DNA of 21,292 nt, from positions 1 to 21,292 of the forward strand of contig CABUZX010000021.1 of the NCBI GenBank assembly GCA_902496185.1, read 5' to 3'. Every line of letters begins with the position of its first letter. The stretch's first letter is position 1. Under the pieces are notes generated by a model. That model was not told where the DNA came from and searched no databases. It worked only from the letters and a program-made list of their open reading frames with translations. Positions 1 through 6,443 of this stretch are shown in pieces. The stretch comes from an uncultured Subdoligranulum sp. GTDB taxonomy: Bacteria; Bacillota; Clostridia; Christensenellales; CAG-314. The position numbers and the translations under genes were made by a program.

Positions 1-114
1 GTAAAAAGATTCACCGAATACTTCGTGCGAAAAAATCGGCTCAGAAACTATTTCTCCTGATAATTCAACATGGTTGGTTTCGATTTTATCTTGTTTTGTT
101 GCGTACGTAAACAT
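1..114 (-). CDS. SSB-like single-stranded DNA-binding protein, N-terminal fragment
   Basis: Only the first 38 codons are in the window; the gene runs off the left edge on the minus strand. The ATG at 114 follows a strong GAGGAGG ribosome binding site at about 119-126. The fragment has the pattern N-H-V-E-L-S-G-E-I-V-S-E-P followed by F-S-H-E-V-F-G-E-S-F-Y. I recognise this from a small clostridial family usually annotated as single-stranded DNA-binding protein, with an OB-fold first strand followed by a 'SHEV(F/Y)GE' loop. It is known mostly as a short protein of roughly 110 residues, separate from canonical Ssb. It lies 35 bp downstream of the PdaB-like gene on the same strand, so the two may be co-transcribed. 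The function is inferred from memory of the family and only the N-terminus is visible. Confidence 0.55.
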   Translation of the reverse strand, partial: MFTYATKQDKIETNHVELSGEIVSEPIFSHEVFGESFY

Positions 115-149
115 AGCTACCTCCTCATTGTATTTTTGCTTTTAAAGCT

Positions 150-950
150 TTAATCTATGTTTGTTTTGTTTTTAATTTGTCTACCCGTATGATCTATATA
201 AAAGTCTTCGTAATATATTAGGTCTTCTACCGTCGCAAAAGTAAAACCTCTGTCTAAAAATCCTTGTAAAATTACCGGCAAGGCTTCAACTATATGGTCA
301 CTATTATTGTGACAAAGTATAATATCTCCAGCAGAAGCTTTTAATACCCTGTCTGCAATTTGAACAGCCGAAATACCCTTCCAGTCAAGACTGTCAACAC
401 TCCACTGTATCGTTGACAACCCCAAGCTTGTAGCAGTTTCGATAACGCTGTTATCGTAATCGCCAAAAGGCGGACGAAAGATCTTTACTTCTTTAAAAGT
501 AATGTCTGTTATTTTTTTTACACTACTAACTAACTCGGTTTGTTGCTTTGCCGCGGATAACCCCGTCATCTTTGGATGAGTTTCGCTGTGAGTACCTATC
601 GCATGCCCTCTGTCGGCTATTTCTTTCACTAATTCAGGGTATTTCTCCGTCCAGAATCCAACGAGAAAAAAAGTCACCTTGACGTTGTATTTGTCACATA
701 CGTCAAGGATTTGCTTTGTTTTGTCAGCGCCCCATGCAGCGTCAAAGGTCAACGCAATACTTTTATCTTGTCTGTCGACACAATAAATCGGAATTTTTCG
801 GGTTGCTACAACTATCGCCAAGGGTGTAACGTTTAACGCCACCATAACGCACAAACACAACACCACTAACGAAAGTACGCTTAATTTTTTAACCCGAAGA
901 ACACCGCGACTTTTTTTGCCGTCCTTAAACAAATCTTTTTTTGATAACAT
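150..950 (-). CDS. PdaB-type polysaccharide deacetylase (sporulation-associated family)
   Basis: A 266-residue CE4 (NodB homology) protein. A basic N-terminus is followed by a membrane segment or uncleaved signal at about residues 24-48, and the catalytic domain starts near 62. Visible motifs are ALTFDAAWG (D70), the metal-binding pair H121/H125 in G-T-H-S-E-T-H, RPPFGDYD at 159-166, IQWSVDSLDW at 181-190 and ILCHN at 210-214. The C-terminal I-D-H-T-G-R-Q ending is typical of clostridial proteins annotated as PdaB. CE4 enzymes remove acetyl groups from peptidoglycan or related polysaccharides; PdaB is needed for spore stability in Bacillus. The classical second Asp of the T-F-D-D-G motif is Ala here, as I recall for this clade. 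The ATG is preceded by GAGG at about 957-960. The substrate and the spore role are inferred. Confidence 0.8.
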   Translation of the reverse strand: MLSKKDLFKDGKKSRGVLRVKKLSVLSLVVLCLCVMVALNVTPLAIVVATRKIPIYCVDRQDKSIALTFDAAWGADKTKQILDVCDKYNVKVTFFLVGFWTEKYPELVKEIADRGHAIGTHSETHPKMTGLSAAKQQTELVSSVKKITDITFKEVKIFRPPFGDYDNSVIETATSLGLSTIQWSVDSLDWKGISAVQIADRVLKASAGDIILCHNNSDHIVEALPVILQGFLDRGFTFATVEDLIYYEDFYIDHTGRQIKNKTNID

Positions 951-1138
951 AATTATACCTCAAAACACTTAATAAAAAATTGTAACCTTTAGACTTCTTT
1001 TGTCGAAAAAAAAGCCTTAATTTCGCTTTTTATTTATTTTATTTAGGTAGTCGAAAAAATATATCGTAAGAGTAAAAAAAGAGCTAATCTAAACACTTTT
1101 TCGCTATTATTTTATTTTCATTAAAATGCAATTCAAAT

Positions 1139-1158
1139 AAAAAAACCTCTCGGAGGTT
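1139..1158 (-). terminator. Intrinsic terminator of the sigma/membrane-protein operon
   Basis: On the minus strand a perfect 6-bp stem (AACCTC/GAGGTT arms at 1144-1149 and 1153-1158) with a 3-nt loop is followed by a run of seven T, seen as A at 1139-1145 on the plus strand. It lies about 70 bp after the stop codon at 1230. Confidence 0.7.
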
Positions 1159-1229
1159 ATCCAAAAGGTTTAAAAATTAAAAATATTTTACAAATCTACC
1201 ACTTATAAAGTCGCTTTTTTTATTATAAA

Positions 1230-1994
1230 TTATTCAAACAAATTAAAATATCCAAATCCGGGATCTACGATAGGTTGCGTAAATACGGTATTTACAAAAT
1301 CCTCAAAATCGTTTTGCGAACAGTACATATCAAGATAACAAACGTTAACTTCTTGATAAATAATTTGCATCTTGTAATTGTAAGTATTTTCCGATATGAG
1401 ATTAGAACTGTAATTAATGGTATAATTGTTTAAATCTCTATACTCTGTCGTCAAATTTTCATAATCCTGTTTTCCGCTAAATTCATGATTTTCGTCAAGT
1501 GGAAAATGGAAATTTACAACGTAATTATCCACGGGTGTCTTTACTTCGCCCTTGACGGAAGTAAGTACGTATTTGTCATCCACCACTTCAACCGCAAAGG
1601 TTGATATATCTTCAAAAGTAATATTAACCCCCATCGACTCAACAACCAACTTATAATATTCTGCAACTATTTTTTCATAAAACAATTTTTGTTGATCTTC
1701 TGGCTCGACAACTTCCGGCGGTTGCTGAACGTGAATATCTTCTTCAGGCTGTTCTATTATGGTTTTTGGCATATAAATAACTGCCAATATCAAAAAAACC
1801 ATACTCGCATAGACCACACCGTTTAACAACCACTTGCCCCAGTCAAATTTCTTTTTAGATTCAACGTTTGGCTTAGTTTGTCGGGTATACAATCGCATAT
1901 TTACAATTTTTAACTCGTTTTGTTTATACCACAACTCGAAATTTGCTACTTCATTTTTTGCGCGCTCTCGAATTTTGCGTTCAAACTTTTTCAT
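1230..1994 (-). CDS. Single-pass membrane protein, candidate anti-sigma factor
   Basis: I do not recognise this protein by sequence. From the chosen ATG it has 254 residues: a highly charged cytoplasmic N-terminus of about 54 residues, one membrane helix at about 55-76 ending in I-Y-M-P-K, an acidic Pro/Glu-rich linker (about 78-100), and an extracytoplasmic domain of about 155 residues. No zinc-binding anti-sigma motif (HxxxCxxC) is present. It lies 154 bp after an ECF-type sigma gene on the same strand, and a terminator follows. That layout and the topology fit a membrane-bound anti-sigma factor, but this is inference from context. Start choice: the longest frame opens with GTG at 2054, but its own ribosome binding site (GGAG) is then inside the frame. 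A TTG at 2036 is possible; the ATG at 1994 has GAGG 6 nt upstream and begins M-K-K-F-E-R. Confidence 0.65.
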   Translation of the reverse strand: MKKFERKIRERAKNEVANFELWYKQNELKIVNMRLYTRQTKPNVESKKKFDWGKWLLNGVVYASMVFLILAVIYMPKTIIEQPEEDIHVQQPPEVVEPEDQQKLFYEKIVAEYYKLVVESMGVNITFEDISTFAVEVVDDKYVLTSVKGEVKTPVDNYVVNFHFPLDENHEFSGKQDYENLTTEYRDLNNYTINYSSNLISENTYNYKMQIIYQEVNVCYLDMYCSQNDFEDFVNTVFTQPIVDPGFGYFNLFE

Positions 1995-2148
1995 TTTTAA
2001 CCTCATAAAATTCGTTTGATAATACGTTAGTGCCAAAATATTTTCTCCTTTCACCTATATGTGTTTTCAGAAAGGAAAAAACGCACACCTAAACAGCATT
2101 TTTTATGTACTTTTTATTTTACATCCATTTTTATCACTCATTGCTCGT

Positions 2149-2667
2149 TTAAAACTCATCTTTTAGTTGTTCTTTTAAAAACTCACAAGCTTTAAGATAT
2201 TTGCGCCTAACCATAGTCGACGATACTCCGTTTTCTTTCGCGATATTATTAAACGGTATCCCCCAAAACACGTGCGCGACAAAAATTTTTCGTTCCGTTG
2301 GCGGTAAAGCTAACAATAAATCAGAAATTTCCACCGAAGAATGAGCAAAATTGCTTTTTACGTCCACTACGTCATAAGATAACTCAGCGTCTTTCGTAGA
2401 CTTTAATCTTGACGTATTTTTTATCTTGTTTAGCGTCATGGCGTACAAAAACGTTTTTGGGTTTTTTACGTATTGCCTGCCTACGCTTGGCAAAGATAAG
2501 GCAATCATTACGTCAGATGCAATATCTTCCGCAATAGCTTTATTTTTAGCACGAGAAAGCGCAGTAAAATATATAAACGCATAATATTCATCATATATCT
2601 CCCTCCAAGCTCTTTTACTGCCTTTTTTGAGAGAGGCTAAATTTTCGTTAAATTCTTCTACCGTCAC
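2149..2667 (-). CDS. ECF-type RNA polymerase sigma factor
   Basis: A 172-residue protein from a GTG start at 2667, which has AGAGG 6 nt upstream. The longer frame starts at a TTG at 2691 with no ribosome binding site. Region 2 is visible at about residues 15-65, with W-R-E-I-Y-D-E-Y-Y and A-E-D-I-A-S-D-V near its end. Region 4 lies at about 118-168 with L-P-P-T-E-R-K-I-F, then the helix-turn-helix I-A-K-E-N-G-V-S-S-T-M-V-R-R-K. The length and two-domain plan match ECF sigma factors, which recruit RNA polymerase to a small regulon in response to envelope or other stress and are usually held by a co-transcribed anti-sigma factor. The next gene downstream encodes a single-pass membrane protein that fits this partner role. 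The sequence is diverged, so no specific ECF group is assigned. Confidence 0.8.
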   Translation of the reverse strand: MTVEEFNENLASLKKGSKRAWREIYDEYYAFIYFTALSRAKNKAIAEDIASDVMIALSLPSVGRQYVKNPKTFLYAMTLNKIKNTSRLKSTKDAELSYDVVDVKSNFAHSSVEISDLLLALPPTERKIFVAHVFWGIPFNNIAKENGVSSTMVRRKYLKACEFLKEQLKDEF

Positions 2668-2783
2668 AATTAACCTCTTTGCTAAACACAAACAATATAA
2701 TAGTACATTTTTAATATATCACAAAACAATGAAAAAACCTTTAAAAAAAACAATATTTTTTTAAATTATTTATAAAATCGTTT

Positions 2784-2822
2784 AAAAAAACGCCTTACAG
2801 CTAATTTGTAAGGCGCGTTTTT
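2784..2822 (-). terminator. Intrinsic terminator of gap, probably bidirectional
   Basis: A perfect 8-bp GC-containing stem (CGCCTTAC at 2791-2798 with GTAAGGCG at 2808-2815) and a 9-nt loop. The A-tract at 2784-2790 gives a T-run on the minus strand just after the gap stop codon at 2838. A shorter T-run on the plus side (2817-2821) may allow termination in the other direction. Confidence 0.85.
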
Positions 2823-2837
2823 GTAATTTTTAAATTT

Positions 2838-3842
2838 TTATTTGCTAATATGACGCATAAGGTCTACTACTTTGTTGGAATAACCCCACTCGTTGTCGTA
2901 CCAAGCAACCAACTTTACAAAGGTAGGATTGAGCATAATGCCTGCTTTTGCGTCAAAAACGGAAGTACGAACTTCTCCAACAAAGTCACTGCTGACAACG
3001 TCTTCTTCCGTGTAACCCAAAATTCCCTTAAGAGGACCTTCGCTTGCCTTTTTAACTGCTGCTTTAATTTCGTCATACGTAGTTGGGGTATTGAGCGTAA
3101 CCGTCAAGTCTACAACAGAAACGTCCAAAGTGGGCACTCTAAAACTCATACCCGTCAATTTTCCGTTGAGTTCAGGAATAACTTTACCTACTGCTTTTGC
3201 TGCGCCCGTACTGCTCGGAATAATGTTTCCGCTAGCGGCCCTACCGCCTCTCCAGTCCTTTTTGCTCGGACCGTCAACGGTTTTTTGCGTTGCGGTAGTT
3301 GCATGAACGGTAGTCATCAAACCTTCCTTAATGCCAAAATTGTCGTGAATAATTTTTGCTAACGGAGCAAGACAGTTTGTCGTACAACTTGCGTTAGAAA
3401 CTATCTTAAGATCAGAAGTATAAGTATCGTGATTGACGCCCATTACAAACATTGGCGCATCACTGCTGGGAGCAGTAATAACTACTTTTTTTGCTCCACC
3501 GTCAAGGTGTCCACTGGCTTTTTCCGTCGTGGTGAAAAATCCTGTTGCTTCGGCAACGACGTCAACGTCGTGTTTGCCCCATGGCACGTTTGCAGGCGTC
3601 ATTTCGTTGTAAACGGATATTTTTTTGCCGTTGACTACAATACCGCCTTCCGTGGGCTCGATCGTGCCGTTAAAACGACCGTGTACCGTGTCGTAACGAA
3701 GAATATAGCACATATATTCCATATCCGTAAACGCCGGATCGTTTATTGCAACGACTTCGACGTCGTCGTATTGCATACTTGCACGCAATACCAATCTGCC
3801 GATACGACCAAATCCATTGATACCCACTTTTACGCTTTTCAT
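2838..3842 (-). CDS. gap: Glyceraldehyde-3-phosphate dehydrogenase, NAD-dependent type
   Basis: A full-length 334-residue GAPDH. It converts glyceraldehyde 3-phosphate, phosphate and NAD+ to 1,3-bisphosphoglycerate in glycolysis, in the cytoplasm as a tetramer. The Rossmann motif N-G-F-G-R-I-G-R is at residues 9-16 and the N-D-P at 34-36 (D35) fits preference for NAD over NADP. The catalytic cysteine is C153 in S-N-A-S-C-T-T-N-C-L-A-P and the base is H180 in T-T-V-H-A-T-T. The W-Y-D-N-E-W-G-Y motif is near the C-terminus. The ATG has a GGGAGG ribosome binding site at 3853-3858. Unlike many Firmicutes it is not followed by pgk or tpi: a terminator follows directly. It is transcribed divergently from the aldolase gene, from a shared regulatory region. 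Confidence 0.97.
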   Translation of the reverse strand: MKSVKVGINGFGRIGRLVLRASMQYDDVEVVAINDPAFTDMEYMCYILRYDTVHGRFNGTIEPTEGGIVVNGKKISVYNEMTPANVPWGKHDVDVVAEATGFFTTTEKASGHLDGGAKKVVITAPSSDAPMFVMGVNHDTYTSDLKIVSNASCTTNCLAPLAKIIHDNFGIKEGLMTTVHATTATQKTVDGPSKKDWRGGRAASGNIIPSSTGAAKAVGKVIPELNGKLTGMSFRVPTLDVSVVDLTVTLNTPTTYDEIKAAVKKASEGPLKGILGYTEEDVVSSDFVGEVRTSVFDAKAGIMLNPTFVKLVAWYDNEWGYSNKVVDLMRHISK

Positions 3843-3872
3843 AATAAAAATCCTCCCTTTTTTCCAATATAG

Positions 3873-3901
3873 TTTACATATTTTGGAAACTGTGATATTA
3901 T
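3873..3901 (+). promoter_or_regulatory. Candidate sigma-A promoter for the aldolase gene
   Basis: TTTACA (3873-3878), a 17-nt spacer, then TATTAT (3896-3901) with a TGn extended -10 element just before it. It would start transcription near 3908 and give a 5' leader of about 70 nt containing the inverted repeat at 3928-3966. Seen in sequence only. Confidence 0.45.
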
Positions 3902-3908
3902 ATATTTG

Positions 3909-3937
3909 ATTATAAAATAAAAAAATTTTTTTGACAA
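3909..3937 (-). promoter_or_regulatory. Candidate sigma-A promoter for gap
   Basis: On the minus strand TTGTCA (3937-3932) is followed by a 17-nt spacer and a perfect TATAAT (3914-3909), about 65 bp before the gap start. The -35 hexamer lies inside the left arm of the inverted repeat at 3928-3966, so a protein bound there could block this promoter. Confidence 0.6.
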
Positions 3938-3966
3938 CTGTTTACGCAATTTATTGTTGTCAAAAA
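3928..3966. repeat. Inverted repeat between gap and the aldolase gene (possible operator)
   Basis: TTGACAAC at 3931-3938 and its exact complement GTTGTCAA at 3956-3963 are separated by 17 nt; three more A/T pairs extend each arm to 11 bp. It overlaps the -35 of the gap promoter and ends just before the ribosome binding site of the aldolase gene (AGGAGG, 3966-3971). It could be an operator or an mRNA hairpin; which one cannot be told from sequence alone. Confidence 0.5.
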
Positions 3967-3977
3967 GGAGGAATTTT

Positions 3978-4901
3978 ATGCCATTGGTAACAAGTACCGA
4001 AATGTTCAAAAAAGCCTACAAGGGCGGTTACGCTATCGGAGCCTTTAACGTCAACAACATGGAGACTATTCAAGGTATCGTCGAAGCAGGTGAAGAATGT
4101 AAATCACCGCTTATTTTGCAAGTCAGCAAAGGCGCAAGAGACTACGCCAATATGGTTTATCTCAAAAAACTCGTAGAAGCCGCAGTATTGACCTCTTCTG
4201 TACCTATTTGTTTGCACCTCGATCACGGCGATACGTTTGAAATTTGCAAGCAATGCGTTGACGACGGATTTACCTCCGTAATGATTGACGCAAGTAAACT
4301 TCCTTTTGAAGAAAATATTGCCCTTTCAAAACGCGTTGTAGAATACGCCCACGATCACGGTGTGGTCGTAGAAGCAGAATTAGGAAAGCTTGCCGGTATC
4401 GAAGAACACGTCTCTAATAAATACGGTTGCTTTACCAATCCCGACGAAGTGCAAGAATTTGTAGAAAAAACCGGCGTTGACTCCCTTGCTATCGCTATCG
4501 GAACCAGCCACGGCGCATATAAATTTAAGGGCGAAGCGAGCTTGAGATTTGATATCCTTGAAGAAATTCAACAAAGAATCCCCAACTTCCCCATTGTTTT
4601 GCACGGTAGCAGTAGTGTTCCGAGAGAATTTGTAGAAATGATAAACAACTATGGCGGTAACGTTGCCGGCGCGCAAGGCGTACCGGAAGAAATGTTGCGC
4701 AAAGCCTCTACTATGAGTGTTTGCAAAATAAACATTGATACGGATATCCGTCTTGCTTGCACCGCAGAAATCAGAAAACACCTTGCGGAACATCCCGAAC
4801 ACTTTGACCCACGACAATACCTTAAACCTGCGCGCACAGCTATTAAAGAAATGGTAAAACATAAAATTATCAACGTATTGGGTAGCAACGACAAAATTTA
4901 A
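3978..4901 (+). CDS. fba: Class II (zinc-dependent) fructose-bisphosphate aldolase
   Basis: A 307-residue class II aldolase, cleaving fructose 1,6-bisphosphate to dihydroxyacetone phosphate and glyceraldehyde 3-phosphate, the substrate of the divergent gap. The start is the ATG at 3978 (M-P-L-V-T-S-T-E-M-F), 6 nt after AGGAGG; the longer frame from a TTG at 3954 includes that ribosome binding site. Key motifs: G-A-F-N-V-N-N at 21-27; H-L-D-H-G-D at 80-85 with the catalytic Asp D82 and zinc ligand H83; E-A-E-L-G at 132-136; the zinc ligand H178 in G-T-S-H-G-A-Y-K; H209 in L-H-G-S-S; and N-I-D-T-D binding phosphate near the C-terminus. The length is normal. A related family (tagatose-bisphosphate aldolase) has the same fold, but the context and the N-terminus favour Fba. 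Confidence 0.95.
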   Translation: MPLVTSTEMFKKAYKGGYAIGAFNVNNMETIQGIVEAGEECKSPLILQVSKGARDYANMVYLKKLVEAAVLTSSVPICLHLDHGDTFEICKQCVDDGFTSVMIDASKLPFEENIALSKRVVEYAHDHGVVVEAELGKLAGIEEHVSNKYGCFTNPDEVQEFVEKTGVDSLAIAIGTSHGAYKFKGEASLRFDILEEIQQRIPNFPIVLHGSSSVPREFVEMINNYGGNVAGAQGVPEEMLRKASTMSVCKINIDTDIRLACTAEIRKHLAEHPEHFDPRQYLKPARTAIKEMVKHKIINVLGSNDKI

Positions 4902-4917
4902 TCAATCAACAAAAGCC

Positions 4918-4946
4918 AAAAGCACTTCTTAACGAAGTGCTTTTTT
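4918..4946 (+). terminator. Intrinsic terminator of fba
   Basis: An 8-bp stem (AGCACTTC at 4921-4928 with GAAGTGCT at 4934-4941), a 5-nt loop, and six T at 4941-4946. It starts 17 bp after the fba stop codon. Confidence 0.9.
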
Positions 4947-4963
4947 ATACCTAATTATTGACA

Positions 4964-5001
4964 AGCAAAATACTATGTTTAAAATAGTATTTTGCTTTTT
5001 T
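4964..5001 (+). terminator. Second hairpin terminator between convergent fba and ferritin-like gene
   Basis: A perfect 13-bp A/T-rich stem (4964-4976 with 4984-4996), a 7-nt loop, and T-run 4996-5001 on the plus strand. It lies 7 bp beyond the stop codon of the convergent minus-strand gene. On the minus strand it lacks a good T-run, so it may serve mainly as a back-up terminator for fba or as a 3' stabilising hairpin for the other transcript. Confidence 0.65.
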
Positions 5002-5007
5002 GTTAAA

Positions 5008-6255
5008 TTATGCCCTAATACCGACAGAAGTATTATCAATTTTGCGGTTCTGCAAAGCTTTTATCGGGTGAGCCTTATCTTGATAGCGATAATCTTCGCC
5101 TGCTTTCATTATATAGTTTTGAATAACAAGATGGCTTTGAACGTTGTTGTCAGAATTACCGTTGACTTGCGCCTGATATTGCATAAATCTGCTATTGTCG
5201 CTTAAATTAGATACGTCAATATAACCTTCCTTTTGCGTCGTATTGTTTATCGTATTTGCAAGTACTTGACGGATATAATCTTTATTACTATGCAAAGATA
5301 CGATTTGCGGAAAGCTTCCGTCGCCCCTTATTACGTCTTGCCAGCTCTTGTGTTCGTACTTACCAAGAATTCTATTTGCTTCAAACAAATGAGCAACTTC
5401 CATTTCGTACAATCTTTCGAACAAGCCCTTAAGGTATTTGTCCTGTTCGTCTTCGTACATACTGTAATACAAATAAGCTTCGACGTATTCGTGCAATAAA
5501 TTACATTCCAACCAAGTCAAATTTTGGTCAAGTAAACTGCCGTATTGAGTTACGTGGTCTTCCTCTACCATACCGATTTCCGTATAAAGTTTTCTACCCG
5601 CGTCGTTTTTGTAAAATGCGCCGAGATTCATATAATAATTCATTGTTTGCTGTTCGGCAGCCGTAATAATATGACTGTCAAGTATAGTTTGCAAATCGGC
5701 TTTTTGAGACGGAATTGCCTTTTTGACCGTATCCGCTGGATAACGGTGATGCGCAATAGTCGGACGACCGGGCATAATTTCGGTATAATTGCCAACGAGA
5801 TTTTCTGCCTTGGTACCGGTGTCGTTTAACAATAAATCGGAATAACGGTACAAGTGGTCAAAGTCCTCCAACAAAGCAAAGTCTAAAGTTTGCTTAAAAT
5901 TTTTGTCCTTGGTGCGTTGAGCAAATAAACTCGTAAGGTCAACCGCAAGTTGTTCGTAGGAAATAGTCGTCTCCAACTGAGTTTCGTTTGCGGGTTTTAG
6001 CGTTGACAAAAGTTTTTGTTGTTGTTGCTCTTGTCTACGTACCACTGCAAGCGCGCGACGTATATCGTTGTTTGTTTCTCTGCGTGAAAAACGATGTGAA
6101 AACCACACACCCTCGTACTCTGCTCCATTAAGCAAAATTATACGAGTCTTTGTGTAAGGGTCTACCTCTTGCTTTTTGTATGGACGAACTGCAATATCTT
6201 GCCAACTCAACACGCAATCGTCAACTTTTTTGGGTTTCATTTCAAATGGATTCAT
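5008..6255 (-). CDS. Ferritin-like (rubrerythrin-type) protein with di-iron ligand motifs, function unknown
   Basis: A 415-residue soluble protein without signal peptide. The central part (about 195-295) has the spacing of a four-helix di-iron domain: E201 in A-A-E-Q-Q-T-M-N-Y-Y; E231-x-x-H234 in V-E-E-D-H; E256/E259 in H-E-Y-V-E-A-Y; and E286-x-x-H289 in E-M-E-V-A-H. A second, weaker pair lies upstream (E101 in S-Y-E-Q-L; E130 and H134 in L-L-E-D-F-D-H). The N-terminal 60 residues contain a distinctive D-P-Y-T-K-T-R-I-I-L-L-N-G segment. The ferritin-like fold covers iron storage, peroxide reduction and Mn catalase, and the sequence does not say which applies. The ATG has GGAGG at 6261-6265. 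It is a stand-alone gene, convergent with fba and divergent from the lipoprotein gene. I recall similar unnamed proteins in Clostridia but no assigned function. Confidence 0.65.
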   Translation of the reverse strand: MNPFEMKPKKVDDCVLSWQDIAVRPYKKQEVDPYTKTRIILLNGAEYEGVWFSHRFSRRETNNDIRRALAVVRRQEQQQQKLLSTLKPANETQLETTISYEQLAVDLTSLFAQRTKDKNFKQTLDFALLEDFDHLYRYSDLLLNDTGTKAENLVGNYTEIMPGRPTIAHHRYPADTVKKAIPSQKADLQTILDSHIITAAEQQTMNYYMNLGAFYKNDAGRKLYTEIGMVEEDHVTQYGSLLDQNLTWLECNLLHEYVEAYLYYSMYEDEQDKYLKGLFERLYEMEVAHLFEANRILGKYEHKSWQDVIRGDGSFPQIVSLHSNKDYIRQVLANTINNTTQKEGYIDVSNLSDNSRFMQYQAQVNGNSDNNVQSHLVIQNYIMKAGEDYRYQDKAHPIKALQNRKIDNTSVGIRA

Positions 6256-6364
6256 ATTTTACCTCCGTTGTTTTTTGAAATTATCCCCATTATAATTTAG
6301 TTCTAAACATTAAACCCGCAAAAAAAACGTTAAAATTTTTAGGCATTAAATTTTTATTTTTATC

Positions 6365-6393
6365 TTGACTTTTTGAAAATTGTATAATAAAAT
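6365..6393 (+). promoter_or_regulatory. Candidate sigma-A promoter for the lipoprotein gene
   Basis: TTGACT (6365-6370), 17-nt spacer, TAAAAT (6388-6393). The leader to the ATG at 6444 would be about 45 nt. Just downstream, two ATGCAT palindromes at 6403-6408 and 6413-6418 lie 10 bp apart (one helical turn) and could be an operator. Confidence 0.5.
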
Positions 6394-6443
6394 GTAATAA
6401 ATATGCATATAAATGCATTTAATATTTCTTGGAGGAAAAAAAT

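Noticed and set aside
1006..1031. Terminator-like hairpin upstream of the PdaB-like gene
   Set aside because: The 7-bp stem has only two G-C pairs and the T-run is part of generally A/T-rich DNA; it is not needed because a better terminator lies at 1139-1158.
2850..3872. Several open frames on the plus strand opposite gap
   Set aside because: They are antisense shadows of a clear full-length GAPDH gene, lack ribosome binding sites and have low-quality composition rich in Cys, Phe and Asn.
3931..3960. TTGACA at 3931 as the -35 of fba
   Set aside because: No acceptable -10 lies 16-18 nt downstream, and the start would fall nearly on the ribosome binding site. The hexamer is better explained as part of the inverted repeat and the gap promoter on the other strand.
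4380..4894. Minus-strand frames opposite fba
   Set aside because: Shadows of a well-conserved aldolase gene, with no ribosome binding site or recognisable product.
6290..6306. Possible PerR box upstream of the ferritin-like gene
   Set aside because: TTATAAT is present as one half-site, but the second half (expected ATTATAA) matches at only about one of seven positions.
6365..6388. TTGACT paired with the perfect TATAAT at 6383-6388
   Set aside because: The spacer would be 12 nt, too short for sigma-A; TAAAAT at 6388-6393 with a 17-nt spacer is the better -10.
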